DNA of 64,000 bases from Sinotaia quadrata (GCA_028829895.1 CM054180.1:110386635-110450634), one strand, 5' to 3'; numbered from the stretch's first letter, positions 1 to 20,969 are shown. Notes: generated by a model from the sequence alone, not told the origin. Numbers and translations: made by a program.

Positions 1-805
1 ATTTTTTTGTCCCTGGCTTTTTTTTATTTTTTACCCCAAATGTCAAATGCAAAGTAAACAATTAAACTTATTACATGTAATTATCTCAAATGTTATATAA
101 TAAGATTTTAATTTTAGGAGCACGTTATATGTGAAATAAGGCCTTACCTAGGACAGTGTGCCTTTTTAAAATTCTAAATATTATTGACTTTGGAAAGATA
201 CATATTCTAATGTAATAAGTTTTTATTTAATGGCATGTGTTTGGAGATAACTGAATGAGAACCTCAGTGTAGAAGTCAGCAAAAATTAGTGAAAAGCCAA
301 CATTTTCTTTAGTAATTTTGTGTAGCTAATTGTAACTGCATTTCAATCGTGGATGTAATACCCTGCAAAAACAATCTCAGTCTTTGGTCTCATAAAGTGT
401 TAATAAGAAAATCTCCCTTTCTTTCTTCCCTTTCAGTTTTGCATTTAATCATATGATGGATTCAGTTGTCAGGTATTTGTAAGCCCTATTTATTTAAGCG
501 TTTGTATGCATATGCAAATGTGTGCCTAGATTTCACTTGGCTGTGATGATTTAAAAAAATAATTAAATTGAGTTGCTGCTTTTTAGAATATTGATCCAAA
601 CTTTGTATATTAATAATGTATATGTGGCTCTTTTTTTTTTCTGCACCCCATTCACAATTGTATAAATATAAAATCTTGTTACAAAGACTCTCTTCGTGTT
701 TGTTTTAATTTTATAATTACGTGCAAGTCGATGTTTGGTTGTATTATAAGATTGTAGAGCTTTTGATACTTCAAAATGCGCTGAAATGTTCAGCAGCGAG
801 AATTT
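1..805. other. AT-rich sequence, no gene seen
   Basis: No splice-joined coding frame, RNA gene or array recognised. Could be the 3' flank or UTR of a gene outside the window; nothing decides this. Confidence 0.5.
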
Positions 806-810
806 TGCGT

Positions 811-1044
811 AATCGTGACCTTATTGGGTCTGAATTTGACCAATCATACACCTCCGTAGTCGTTACTTTATTGAGTCTGGTTTTGACCAATCACACACCT
901 TCGTGGTCGTGGACTTTATTGGGTCTGATTTTGACCAATCATGCACCTCCGTAGTCGTGATTTTATTGGATCTGATTTTGACCAATCATACACCTCCGTA
1001 GTCGTGACTTTATTGGGGCTGGTTTTGACCAATCATACACCTCA
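811..1044 (+). repeat. 48-bp tandem array with paired ATTGG/CCAAT motifs, five copies
   Basis: Unit: tgaccaatcatacacctccg, then tagtcgtgactttattgggt, then ctgatttt. Every unit contains ATTGG and CCAAT facing each other about 13 bases apart, an imperfect inverted repeat. Confidence 0.9.
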
Positions 1045-1255
1045 GGAGTCATCCATCCATTATGTGGCAAAATCTACAATTTCTACACTGTAGTGTGTTC
1101 ACGTATTCTGTACAAAAGTGAAACTGTATATACATAATTGGTTAAAAGAAAGAAAGGAAAACAAAAGAATCTTAGTCGCCATCAGGTGTTATTTCAAATG
1201 CGACCCTCTCGTTTTTTCGTCACATCGGATGCGCACTATTCACTAATAATGTTTT

Positions 1256-1425
1256 CAGCATTCCTTGAGAAGGTCTTTCCAAATACCTTGAGAAGATCTT
1301 TCAGCATTCCTTGAGAAGGTCTTTCAGCATTCCCTTGAGAAGGTCTTTCAACATTCCTTGAGAAGGTCTTTCAACATTCCTTGAGAAGGTCTTTCCAAAT
1401 ACCTTGAGAAGGTCTTTCCAAGCAC
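1256..1425 (+). repeat. 23-24-bp tandem array, about seven copies
   Basis: Unit attccttgagaaggtctttc plus three bases; two copies carry the variant ccaaataccttgagaagg. Confidence 0.9.
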
Positions 1426-1883
1426 GAGACGTCCTCATACTTCAAAGCATTTATGAATGTGCAATTTCGGTGACTGGTTCTCTTCACTGTGGCCATCTCG
1501 CTCTGTAGTGACGGAGATTTTGCATGAAGTCCTTGAAGGCATTCTATGCATGTTGCACTACATATTTGTAAATTATGATAATGTGTGTATGTGAGCCCGT
1601 GAAAAAAGGAGTGGGTGGGTGTGTCATAAGTGCGCAGGTTTCGCACTCAGTGCTCCAGTAGCATTTGATGCTGATTTACATTGGTTTGAACTTTTGTAAT
1701 TCATGGTACAGCAGAGGCCCAGTGTGCCAAATATTGCTTACACAATCAAGGTGTGTATTTACAGCTAATGGACTGTCGCAAGACTCGTGGACAATCAAGG
1801 TGTCTTTACAGATAATGGACTGTCACAAGACATTCTTAGAAAATGCTGCATTTGTTCGTTACCATCGATTTCTTTCCGTTCTA

Positions 1884-2082
1884 GTGACATGATAACAATA
1901 CCGTCATCCTGCCTGTCCTTGTGACGTTCTAGATAGTGACATGATAACAATACTGTCATCCTGCCTGTCCTTGTGACGTTCTAGATAGTGACATGATAAC
2001 AATACCGTCGTCCTGCCTGTCCTTGTGACGTTCTAGATAGTGACAGGATAATACCGTAGTCCACCCTGTCCTTTTGACGTTG
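1884..2082 (+). repeat. 52-bp tandem array, four copies
   Basis: Unit: gtgacatgataacaataccg, then tcatcctgcctgtccttgtg, then acgttctagata. Starts at 1884, 1936, 1988 and 2040; the last copy is degraded. Confidence 0.92.
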
Positions 2083-2264
2083 ATGGTATGCAGAACACTT
2101 GGAATGCACGCACCTTTAAAATATTTGTATTTAGTGTGAGATAGAGAATTCTGTTAAGCGTGCTGTGATACATTTCAAGAAAGTCAAATAGAACAATTTA
2201 AAGTATGACTACTGCTGAAGTGTAAATAAGACTATAATTATGTTTTTGTGTAACACTTGACGCG

Positions 2265-2312
<48 letters not shown>

Positions 2313-3550
2313 TTCATGACATATCACAGATTTACCTGTTTGTACCGTCGATATGAGCAGAATGAACTCTTGCAACAAACAAAGGTGTCGTAATTCTATA
2401 TACACTCTTATTTTGAAAACCATGTTCAGCTCAACTTGAAAATAATTTTAAAAAATCTGCTGCAGAAATGTAGGTCACAGCACCCTGAACTTCTTATCAG
2501 GACCCATCTGTTTTTTGCATTATGTCTAAAGTATAGATCGACTAAGTGTGTTTTTATTTTGAATTAAAAATATTGAATCGAAGTACGCAGACAGCTGGGA
2601 TGTAACTATCACTGATACAAGTAACGCTTTGCGAAACGTAGTAAGCTAAGTAACTTTCATGTCACGACATTTAAAGAAACTCAAGACGCGGGAAAGATGA
2701 GACTTTGAAAAGTTCATTATGGAGTAGGCAAGGACTGCTTTCAGAGCGATCATGTTTACTGAACAAGTTTGAGAAAATGGGAAGCGCGTTAGTCAAGAAT
2801 GCTGAAGTCGTTAAAGAGCGCAGACTGTTTATTACAGGGATGAGAGGAACATTTGAAAAAAAATGTCCTCTATAACAATGAAAATATTGAACCATTTCAG
2901 AAAATTGTTACCGTGTAGATGGCGGGCTTTTTGAAGCAGATTCAATGTTGAGGAGGTTAATTTATTTCATACAAGTTTCATGTTTATAGCAGGCGATTTG
3001 AGAAATTTTATAAGATCGAAGATGTTAGACATTTAGAAAAATGTATTGCGGTATAATTATTCGGCGATTTGAGTATTTTAAAAAAAATCTTCAAGATATG
3101 TTTGTACAGCATATATAGCTTAGATGACGGGTCATTTGAGAAATATAGCATGAAAGATTCTAAGCAATTAAGGCAGTTTATTTATGGTATTTTTAGTTGG
3201 CAGTTTGAGAAACTGTTCTAATGCTATAATTCGTGAGTATTTCAAAATATTACATTTAAACTTATCTGTTAAAATCATTATACAAAAAGAAATTGATGAG
3301 AAATAAAAGTAGTTTTAATTTCAGCTATTGTGCAGAAGATAAACTGGAAAACAGTTTTTCATTTCATTGTCATTCTTTTTAGTATTGCTGTTTCCTGCAG
3401 CAGGCCATGGAGGAAATTCAGCTGTTGACCATGAAGGAAATCTATTCAACTGCTGTGGTGCCATAAATAACTCACCCCCACCCCCCAGTGATAACATTTT
3501 AAATGCTTCTGCTTCTCCTACGTATGCAATCAGAACCGTCTAAAAGATCA
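2083..3550. other. No gene seen; (GT)n tract
   Basis: Holds a (GT)n tract at about 2267-2310 and otherwise AT-rich sequence with short non-repetitive open frames that show no coding signal. Confidence 0.55.
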
Positions 3551-4045
3551 GAGTGTGAAACAACGCCACCCTAATTATTGGTTGTGATCATTATTATTAA
3601 TAATCCATAACTAATTACAAATGATGAGAATCTTAATTTATGTTATTAATAATTCTCCAGAAGATCCCCCCCCCCCTCGTCTCTCTCACTTTGCAGATAT
3701 GTGGGTGCTGTATACGTTTTTTCTCTTCCACAACATTAACGACAAACATATACTGTCACTCAGTACTTCCATAGGTGGAAAAATGCATCTTTAATCTATA
3801 TTAGCGAGAGCCCCCATTAACCCACCATCTCTCCAACATATGTGTAAGAAGGTCAATACATTTATTAAATCAATAATCAAATACAATAAAAAGATTATTT
3901 GACATCAATATTTCCAATGAAACAATGTTTGAATATTTTCAATGCTTATACAGTCTTATATCCTAACATATAATTCAGCAGATTAGTATCAATATAAATC
4001 ACAGGACCATTCTAATCATAGAATGGAAATGGAGTTAAAGAGAGA
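3551..4045 (+). mobile_element. Dispersed repeat, copy 1 (about 500 bp)
   Basis: Matches 42430-43003 in reverse orientation along its whole length. Shared blocks, in order: gccaccctaattattggtt, cttaatttatgttattaata, ctcgtctctctcactttg, ttccataggtgg, ctttaatctatatt, caacatatg and atatttccaatg-type AT-rich sequence. No open frame or terminal repeats are recognised. Class unknown; an old non-autonomous element is the simplest reading. Confidence 0.75.
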
Positions 4046-4462
4046 CAAGCGATAATAGTGTCTACATAACCTTGTCAGTGACAATGCTGCAATAGTCCTT
4101 GAGTCATTTTCATAACAATGTCACAAGTTTATTGTTCACAATTAAATTGTCAATTGTTCACATGCTCCTCTAGAATGCTGTAGAATGTTCCACGGGCCGC
4201 TGTTCTCTCGAGACTAATCTGAGTGCTCAGTTGCCGTATTAGTTCCCTTAAGCAGAACAACAGTGTAGTGATTTCCAGTGACTTCTTTAAATTCCACGTT
4301 GTAGTCAAGCACTCTTGCTGACATACTTTTACAGAGTGCAATGTATCCTTACACTGTGGTAGATATTTCTTGAATCTACCTCGGTCATAACGGTTTATAA
4401 ATCAATAAACCGGGAACCAGAAAGAAAATCCAAAATTCCTGCAATTCCGGAAATGTGTGACA

Positions 4463-4466
<4 letters not shown>

Positions 4467-4543
<77 letters not shown>
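4467..4543 (+). repeat. Compound microsatellite (CT)n(CA)n
   Basis: About 29 CT units followed directly by about nine CA units. Confidence 0.97.
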
Positions 4544-4807
4544 CACTAAGAATTTCTGCGAAGGAAGCAGAATATTCGTGTTGAATTATGGGAGCGCCAA
4601 ATTAAAACAGTATAAATTTCGTACATTTAGTTTCGCTTTTACGTGGCCTTCTCATTTCTGACGAGCAGATAAAGATGAGCAGACTGCTAGATGAACTGGA
4701 TTCCCAGTCGCTGATACTTGAATGAGAGAAATCCTGGCACATTATTAGAATAGCCAGTCGATGTGAGTCCAAAAAAAAAAATGATAGTTCTGGCATTATT
4801 AAACCTG

Positions 4808-4998
4808 TTGAGTTCACAATTCATATGGTCTGCAATTATATGATGGTTGAATCCAATGACACTAGTCGTGGTAGGTACAAACTCATTGGTAGTCATTTGT
4901 ACAGGGTGACCGAAGGTGGAACGGACATTCAAATGACTGAATCCACCCCCCACCCCCCTTAACAGAAATTTCTGTCTCACTATCTTCTGATTCTAAAA
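4808..4998 (-). mobile_element. Dispersed repeat family B, copy 1
   Basis: On the minus strand: tttttagaatcagaagatag, a G-rich run, gaatgtccgttccaccttcg, caaatgactaccaatgagtt, then gtgtcattggattcaaccat. The same order occurs on the plus strand at 7262-7445. Both copies can be read as QMTTNEFVPT, then TSVIGFNHHIIAD, but no known protein family is recognised. Confidence 0.85.
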
Positions 4999-5683
4999 AT
5001 ACACACATACACAAATGCATGTATGTGTTAATATAATAAGGAAATTCCAACCGAATTTAAAAGTGATTTATCTTGATTTATTCAGCTGGGGATAATTTTT
5101 TACTTGTTGACTTGTGGATTTTTGTACTAAGTTGTAAATACATGTTTTTAAAAAAATGTCATTCATAATTCCAGTTGATCTGTCAAGAAGCACGTACAAT
5201 GAAATACTTCAGATAATTAGACAACTTTTTTTTTTTACAAATATAAACAAGCAAAATAATCCTCGAAATCTGTTTAACTAGTATTTATCCTTGCTGCATT
5301 TGACCTATGCTTTACAAAACTAGGAAACAAGCACAGTATACTGTTGCAGCCTTTCTCAAATCTGTACATCCTGGAGGAACCCTTGAAATAATTTTTAGGT
5401 CTAAATAAACAAATATATCTACGGTGTTTATTTTTCCCCAATCGCTCTCTCTGTGGGAACCCCTAGCGACCTCTCTCAAAGTCCTACGTTTCTCTGTACT
5501 ATTAGCTTTAATCTGCATTGGACGTCCCAATAATTTGAACGTAATTCTCTTCCAGTCCTCATATCGCGAAGCTGAAAAACCAGACACTAAAGGGAGGGGT
5601 GGAAGAATGAGGAATGAGGGGGGAACTTATTAATTTTTTTTTAAAGTGCTATAACTAAGAAGAAGCTCATGCGGACCGCTGGC

Positions 5684-5724
5684 TCTCGCGAGAAGAAAAA
5701 GGTTTCACAATAGTTCAGCGCAAG
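5684..5724 (+). promoter_or_regulatory. Candidate promoter (TCTCGCGAGA) with possible untranslated first exon of the GH1 gene
   Basis: A perfect TCTCGCGAGA palindrome (5684-5693), a known core-promoter element of TATA-less animal promoters, is followed 31 bases later by a consensus 5' splice site, GCGCAAG|GTAAGGTA, with exon end at 5724. The stretch is locally GC-richer than its surroundings. Joined to an acceptor ending at 8911 it could give a 5' UTR for the GH1 gene, 3.2 kb upstream of the ATG. No transcript data are available; this is inference. Confidence 0.35.
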
Positions 5725-5934
5725 GTAAGGTACTTATCGCTAGGATTATTTAGTTTATTAAGCCTTTATGATTATTTACTTTATTTTGTTATGAATGTTT
5801 AGTGTTTTACGATTTTATGATTATTTAGTTTATTATGCTTGTAAGAACCTTTAGTTTATTGCGATTCAAAGATTATTTCGTCGTGGTTATGATTATTTAG
5901 AATTTTTTAAACTTATATGATCGTTTTGTTTATG

Positions 5935-6345
5935 ATTCGTTAGTTTATTGTGCTTGTAAGATTCGTTAGTTTATTGTGCTTGTAAGATTCGTTAGTTTAT
6001 TGTGCTTGTAAGTTTCGTTAGTTTATTGTGCTTGTAAGATTCGTTAGTTTATTGTGCTTGTAAGATTCGCTAGTTTATTGTGCTTGTAAGATTCGCTAGT
6101 TTATTGTGCTTGTAAGATTCGCTAGTTTATTGTGCTTGTAAGATTCGCTAGTTTATTGTGCTTGTAAGATTCGCTAGTTTATTGTGCTTGTAAGATTCGC
6201 TAGTTTATTGTGCTTGTAAGATTCGTTAGTTTATTGTGCTTGTAAGATTCGTTAGTTTATTGTGCTTGTAAGATTCGTTAGTTTATTGTGCTTGTAAGAT
6301 TCGTTAGTTTACTGTGCTTGTAATATTCGTTAGTTTATTACGATT
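5935..6345 (+). repeat. 26-bp tandem array, about 15 copies
   Basis: Unit: gtaagattcgctagtttatt, then gtgctt. The outer copies read ttcgTtag; a block of seven central copies reads ttcgCtag, suggesting expansion from the middle. Diverged precursors (tatgattatttagttt) flank it from 5745. Confidence 0.93.
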
Positions 6346-6558
6346 GTTTAGTTTTCTCCTGGGTTGCGCTGCAGACTCCTCCCCGGTTAATATTCCAGTA
6401 GGCCTATGTTTGGTATCTGCGCTATAAGATGAGTCTGCAGAATATCCCAAAAAAAAAGAAAAAGAAAAGAAAAAAATATATATAGCTGGATGATAATGGG
6501 CTACAATTGGTTGCATTGTGTATACATGTACTGCTTTCATGTTGTGCGTGAGTGCGTG

Positions 6559-6566
<8 letters not shown>

Positions 6567-6620
<54 letters not shown>

Positions 6621-6630
6621 TGAGTGAGTG
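6567..6630 (+). repeat. (GT)n microsatellite with GAGT tail
   Basis: About 25 GT units followed by gagtgagtgagtgaaag. Confidence 0.97.
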
Positions 6631-7261
6631 AAAGTGAAAGAGAGAGAGAGTGGGGGCTGTGATAAACAAAAAAACAGTAGTGCTTATTCTGTGTTTGAAT
6701 AGTGAGTGTGGATCGGAGAGGAATTTGTTTTCATTAACATTTCTTTGTTACTCTTTTTTTTTAAATCCATGACTTAAAGACTCAAAGGCAAATTCCTCTA
6801 AACACTGCATTGTTTTTGTAGAAGGCGTGACATTTTGCAACGTCGCGCCACCCATACAGACAGTGAACTGGGAATGTGTCCTTGTACACAGAATGAATGT
6901 CACCTGACACATCTGACGGCGTTATCAGCCTGTGCGAAATATTGCAAGCCAACATTGTTGTATTTATTATATGCACTACCCACCTCCGAAACTGCGAGAA
7001 GGGTGCAACTAATTCTGCCTTTCAGGACGAGACATGCTTCACACAATCCATGAGTAGTTATTAAATTCCCTTGATAAGCTTAACTTCTGCATCTGCTCGT
7101 TATGGTGTAGCTTAAATACGGCCTCACACATACCTCTGTATGTGGGAAGATAATACGAATTTTGACTAGTACGTACAGTAGTACACATATTCTTATAGAT
7201 AACTTTTCTCATCGTTGCTTGCCTTGCAGGATCTGACTCAAAGGTCTGACAACAATGAGCT

Positions 7262-7445
7262 ATTTTTAGAATCAGAAGATAGTGAGACAGATTTCTTTTG
7301 GGGGCGGGGGAAGGGGGATTCAGTCTTGTGAATGTCCGTTCTACCTTCGGTCTTTCTTCATCACCCTATACAAATGACTACCAATGAGTTTGTACCTACC
7401 AAGACTAGTGTCATTGGATTCAACCACCATATAATTGCAGACGAC
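7262..7445 (+). mobile_element. Dispersed repeat family B, copy 2 (opposite orientation)
   Basis: Plus-strand copy of the element at 4808-4998, differing at scattered bases and in the G-rich run near 7300. The 2.3-kb arrangement could be two insertions or the ends of one larger element; nothing recognisable lies between except a minisatellite and a GT tract. Confidence 0.85.
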
Positions 7446-7639
7446 ATAAGACAGTTTCGACAGGAGTTATGGTCGTTTATTTAAAAGTAAATACATTCAA
7501 CTATTTATTTTTCAACTGCGCATAACTGACGTAGCTGATATAATTCTTGGAGATAATTACATTCGAGTACACCCCCATCCAACCCCATCGCGCTTTTCTT
7601 CCCTCCAATGTGACATGCCCAGCTTGCAACAGATGTGTA

Positions 7640-7960
7640 CATGTTTAGTGGTATAATTACTTATTGAAAACATGCAGTGCAGTCACGTATGAGTTGCGTG
7701 CCTTTGCTCTGTACGGCTGTACTTGTTTGATTACCTGCTGAAGGTATGTATTCTGTTTACGAATGAGTTGCGTGCCTTTGCTCTGTACGGCTGTACTTGT
7801 TTGATTGCTTGCTGGACATATGTATTGTGTTCATGAATGAGTTTCAAGTCTCCGTGGAACTGGTTACACTTGTATTATAACTTACTGCAAGAATGCATTT
7901 GGAGCGTTTTCGCGCATGAGTTGCGTGCCTTGTTCCAGTACAGTTATACCTGTAAATTAC
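7640..7960 (+). repeat. 74-79-bp tandem array, four copies
   Basis: Core gagttgcgtgcctttgctct, then gtacggctgtacttgtttga; cores start near 7691, 7765, 7839 and 7918. Confidence 0.88.
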
Positions 7961-8149
7961 TTGTTGAACAGTTGAAGGAATATAGAGCATTCACGACCAA
8001 GCTACGACCTTCCACAAGCACAGCTAAAAGGGCGTTTTTCAATTTACCTGCAATTTGAAATTAGTTCCTGCCTTCTTCTGGCGTGAAGTTCTTTTCCACT
8101 CCTATCGCTGTACGCCCTTTAATACTGAAGGATGACCTATTTCAGACGA

Positions 8150-8345
8150 ATGGCACCTGGACGGGTTTAATGACACTTGAACGGGTTTAATGACTCTTGG
8201 ATGCGTTTAATGATTCAATGACACCTGGATGGGTTTAATGACACAAGGTACTCTGTAATGACACTTGTAAGGGTTTAGCGACACTCGGAAGAGTGTAATG
8301 ACACTTGGAAGGGTTTAATGACACTTGGAAGGGTATAATGACAGT
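8150..8345 (+). repeat. 20-bp tandem array, about nine copies
   Basis: Unit aatgacacttggaagggttt with variable centre. Confidence 0.88.
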
Positions 8346-8550
8346 CCTGCCTTTATTCATGCGTCATCGCGAATAATCGATAACGTGTTTGTAATTCCAA
8401 CGGTGAGGAAACAATCAGGAGGGTTTTATTTAATTTTCTCGTCGGTCAATATTATATCACATCTGACTGTCACAGTGTTTAAGAACGCAGTCTACTTTGA
8501 GTTTATTAACATTTACCAAACTTGGACCGTCAAGAAAATGTAACCAAACT

Positions 8551-8760
8551 GTAAATGAAACGCGCTTGAAATTGTTCTTTTTTCATGTTTGTGCTAAGTA
8601 AAGCTGTAAATGAAACGTGCTTGAAATTCTTTTTTCATGTTTGTGCTAAGTAAAGCTGTAAATGAAATGTGCTTGAAATTCTTTTTCAAGTTTATGCTAA
8701 GTAAAGCTGTAAATCAAACGTGTTTTGAAATTGTTCTTTATTCATGTTTGTGCTAAGTTT
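8551..8760 (+). repeat. 52-bp tandem array, four copies
   Basis: Unit: gtaaatgaaacgtgcttgaa, then attcttttttcatgtttgtg, then ctaagtaaagct. It ends about 190 bases before the GH1 start codon, within its likely leader or promoter region. Confidence 0.9.
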
Positions 8761-8944
8761 AAAATAATTACTGAAGATGCAACTCGACATTGTGTAGATG
8801 ATTATTTTTGGTTGTATTTTGAATTTTGTCGAGTACTAAATGCCAGCAAAACTTTGTTGTTCACAGAAAACATTTGCCTGACTGCCTGCTCACTTCACGG
8901 GCCGATTTCAGTTAACAGACTGCTCTGCAAGCCAGGTTTAGTAA

Positions 8945-17615
<8,671 letters not shown>

Positions 17616-17673
17616 GCGACACAATTTATTATTACATTTTTAAAACCTTCCACACACCTCTCCCCACTTACCA

Positions 17674-17679
17674 AATAAA
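17674..17679 (+). promoter_or_regulatory. Poly(A) signal of the GH1 gene
   Basis: AATAAA 59 bases after the stop codon, the first canonical signal downstream. Confidence 0.6.
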
Positions 17680-17993
17680 GCATTTCTACGCATAATGAAA
17701 TAATGAAGACTAAACGAAAAGCGTTATTTTGATATGAAATGTGGTGCAGTAATTTGATGACATTGTATCCTTGCAAGCTGTTGCTCATAACTCCTGTCTT
17801 GCTATACGTATTCCTTTTTTTTAAAAATTTGTAACGTGTACTACTTAATTTTAAAAAATCCAATTAGAAAGTAACTTTCTCATTTTTTTAAAAAGTGGTA
17901 ATTTGTATTTGTTTTTTATTTGTATTTAATTTCGTTTCATATAATTATAACAACACTCACACCTATACGCACATAACATATGTACACCCCTCA

Positions 17994-17996
<3 letters not shown>

Positions 17997-18073
<77 letters not shown>

Positions 18074-18430
18074 ACACACATACACACACATACACACATA
18101 CACACACACACACACACACATACACACACACACAGGCAAAGCGTATTTAAATTAAACTCCACTTTTTTTCCTGTTAGCAAGATCAAAGGGCGAGTTTGTA
18201 GCAGTGCGACAAGGTTCGCAAAAGCAGAACTAATTTTAAGTACTTTATGTCAAATTTTGAATTATGAAGATTTAAATTCAAGTTGTATTAATGCGTATAT
18301 TGAATAAAGCATATTTTTATTGAACGAAATTTATTACCTATGAGGAACTGCCTGAGGAGAGTTTAAAGAAATGTGTTTTGTGAAAGTGAATATTTCGGTA
18401 ATTGCAGATCGAAATACTGACACTAGGCAT

Positions 18431-18461
<31 letters not shown>

Positions 18462-18487
18462 CACACACACATATATAATGCACATAC

Positions 18488-18560
<73 letters not shown>
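17997..18560 (+). repeat. (CA)n microsatellites
   Basis: Main tracts at 17997-18133 (interrupted by TACA), 18447-18470 and 18491-18559. The sequence between them (18134-18430) shows no gene. Confidence 0.97.
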
Positions 18561-18561
<1 letters not shown>

Positions 18562-20969
18562 GGAAGTAATAAGCCAAAACAGCCATTGCCCTTAACAGCA
18601 GTAGTTTCCCATTAATAACACCGCGACCGAGTCCGGCGGAAGAGCCATTTTGCAGTGCTGTCGAAGATTGCTCATCTCTGTGGAGGGGGGAGAACATACT
18701 GTATAATAAATGCTTCTTCTATTTTGCATAAACTGTGTTTTAGGCCACTGGTATAAAAATACCAAGCTGATCAATTGTCGGTCGTGACTTGGCGCGTTAG
18801 CAAAACAATCGATTGTTGTAATGTCAAGGTCGCAGTTCCGACGAAGCTGCTGAAACACACACTAAAAGCAGACGACTCGGTAGTGTTGGGGAAAAAAAAA
18901 ATAGAGGTGAGATTTGCTTGCGTCAAAGGGATTTAACTATCTTTGATCGTTTTTTAAATGAGATATGTTTGGTTACGTTGTAGAATGCAGTTTAAACTCA
19001 CGATTCTAAATTACTAGCACCGGAGGAGGGGAGGGGTATCGCCGCCGGAATGATTATTATCTTTGCAAATCAGTGGTAATAAAAACATTTAAAACACGCA
19101 CTCTTTCAATTTGAGTTCCATAAAAGATCTCTCTTTAAATCAAAGGTATTAACTCGACAGTTTTGTGATCAATAACTTTTGAATAGATGTAAGGGGAACA
19201 ACGAGGCAGTCAGAGACCCAGATATAACTTTTCTTGCTCAGATGGCTCTGTCTGGTCCCGGTTCGATTCAAACCCGGGTGAAAAAATCTAACAGGTGACT
19301 TTTCACCGCTTAGGGACAAACGGAAGTGCAAACGGTAAGACAGTTCTAATCACTTGCTAAGAGACAATCGTTCGATCTCCCCTCGGAGTTTTAAAATATG
19401 TAGTTTATCACATACACGTGATTCAATAATCGCTTGTAGTTCAAGGTAGTGGGTTAAATGCCTATTCATTTAGATATCACGATAAATCGGGTCCCGTGTG
19501 CTCCAAAATCGCGCACGATGGAGATCCCCTTGACAATTAATTGTATCGCACAGAATATACCGGTAGTCTTTGAGCGGGCAAACTTGCAGCTAGTAAACCC
19601 AACATTCACTCAGTCGGAACTATTCAAGGAATTAGTTCTCTCCCTTTGACAATTAATTATATTTATTATCACAAAGAATATACCGTTATTTTTTGGGCGG
19701 GCAAACTTGCAGCTAGAAAATCCACCATTCAATCAGTTGGAACTGTACGCTCCCATATTCAAGGAATTAGTTCTCTCCCTTTGGAGAATAAATCTCCCGT
19801 TAAATAAATAAACAAGCGAAAAGCGATATGTATTCGAAACTCGAGTCAAACAGAAACTTAACTGCTCAAGGTGTGGGGTTGAGAGAGTCCACCCTATCAC
19901 CGTAAGAGCAGAATTAGCGATATGTTGGTAACTCGGGAAAGATGTGGGGTGGCACATTTAGGAACACCATAGGGGGGTATTATGATTTGCAAAAATAATA
20001 ATTTGAGTTATCCTAGCATCAATTGCCGATAGTAAGTCTTCTAGATGATTTCCGCTTTATTTGATTATCTTGCCTTGGTCTCTATCCGTAAATAATGCGT
20101 TTCCAGGTGGAAAATCATCGATAATTAAAGACAAAACGTCAGCAAACAAAGAACACCTTTGCTTTGATGTGTCAAATGAATGTAATGCATTTTTGACACT
20201 TTCCTCCTAGAAGTATTTGTATTGAGTGTTTATGTATTATTTGATATCATTAGACTCGTATTTTGTTTTGTGTGTTATACCAATATCAGCTTTACACTCT
20301 TACATTTTATTAAATTATTATTTCTATTTTAAAGGTTGGCTTGTCATTGTCCGATTCACTGGTTGAGTGTTCACAATTATTTGTTGTTGCTCTGTGGCTG
20401 TCTCGCACTGTAGCATTGTGTTGTTACGTCATTGCCTGCCAAGCGTGATGAACAGCTGCTGTCACGGGATGTGGAGTCAAGAGCCAAGGGATAGGGTAGT
20501 ATAGGGGCTGTAAATGGGAAGGTGACCCCCATCCCTGGAATGCAGGAAGATGTAACTCGAGTATTATCGCTGATTGAATAATTAGTAAAGAATTAAACCC
20601 CACCAGTTACAGACTTATACTAAAGTAAGTGCATTCAGAAAACTGATAATGAATTTTACGTGCTACAGTTTGATTTGAAAACAAAAAACCAAAGGCGTAT
20701 AATTATTGTCCAACTTACCTCCCTTGGTTGAAAACCTGTGATTAATTGTGCAGAGACCTTGTGAGTTTTCATGATTTGTAAGAATGCAGATTATATACAT
20801 AATCATCTGTTAATTTAAATAGCAGTGTATTGAAAAATAATTTATACTAAATACCTTAAATAATTCCTTCCCATATGCAACACAATACCGATAAAAATGC
20901 ATGTAAGGTAGAGCCTATATCCAGGTGTGTGGTATATTGAAAAGCTCTGTTTTGTCACTCTTTTTATAG
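18561..20969. other. Between GH1 gene and GH1 pseudogene, no gene seen
   Basis: Holds a two-copy repeat of about 130 bp (19527-19795; shared block gcgggcaaacttgcagctag) and a tRNA B-box-like site at 19259. The minus-strand frames near 18600-18860 have no recognisable domain. Confidence 0.5.
19527..19795 (+). repeat. Two-copy tandem duplication of about 130 bp
   Basis: Both copies run from cctttgacaattaatt through gcgggcaaacttgcagctag to caaggaattagttctctccc; the second has an insert (tatttattatcaca) and an extra tgtacgctccca. Confidence 0.88.

Noticed and set aside
5312..5633. Overlapping open frames on both strands near 5.4 kb
   Set aside because: No recognised protein. The stretch may be an old mobile-element fragment, but no second copy was found in the window.
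17895..18697. Thr-His and Cys-Val repeat frames over CA/GT tracts (also at 6.6, 30.6, 55.4 and 58.6 kb)
   Set aside because: Dinucleotide repeats, no coding signal.
18592..18858. Minus-strand frame with CKMALPPDSVAVLLMGNYCC
   Set aside because: Moderately GC-rich and non-repetitive, but no domain recognised and no splice partners; cannot be supported as a gene.
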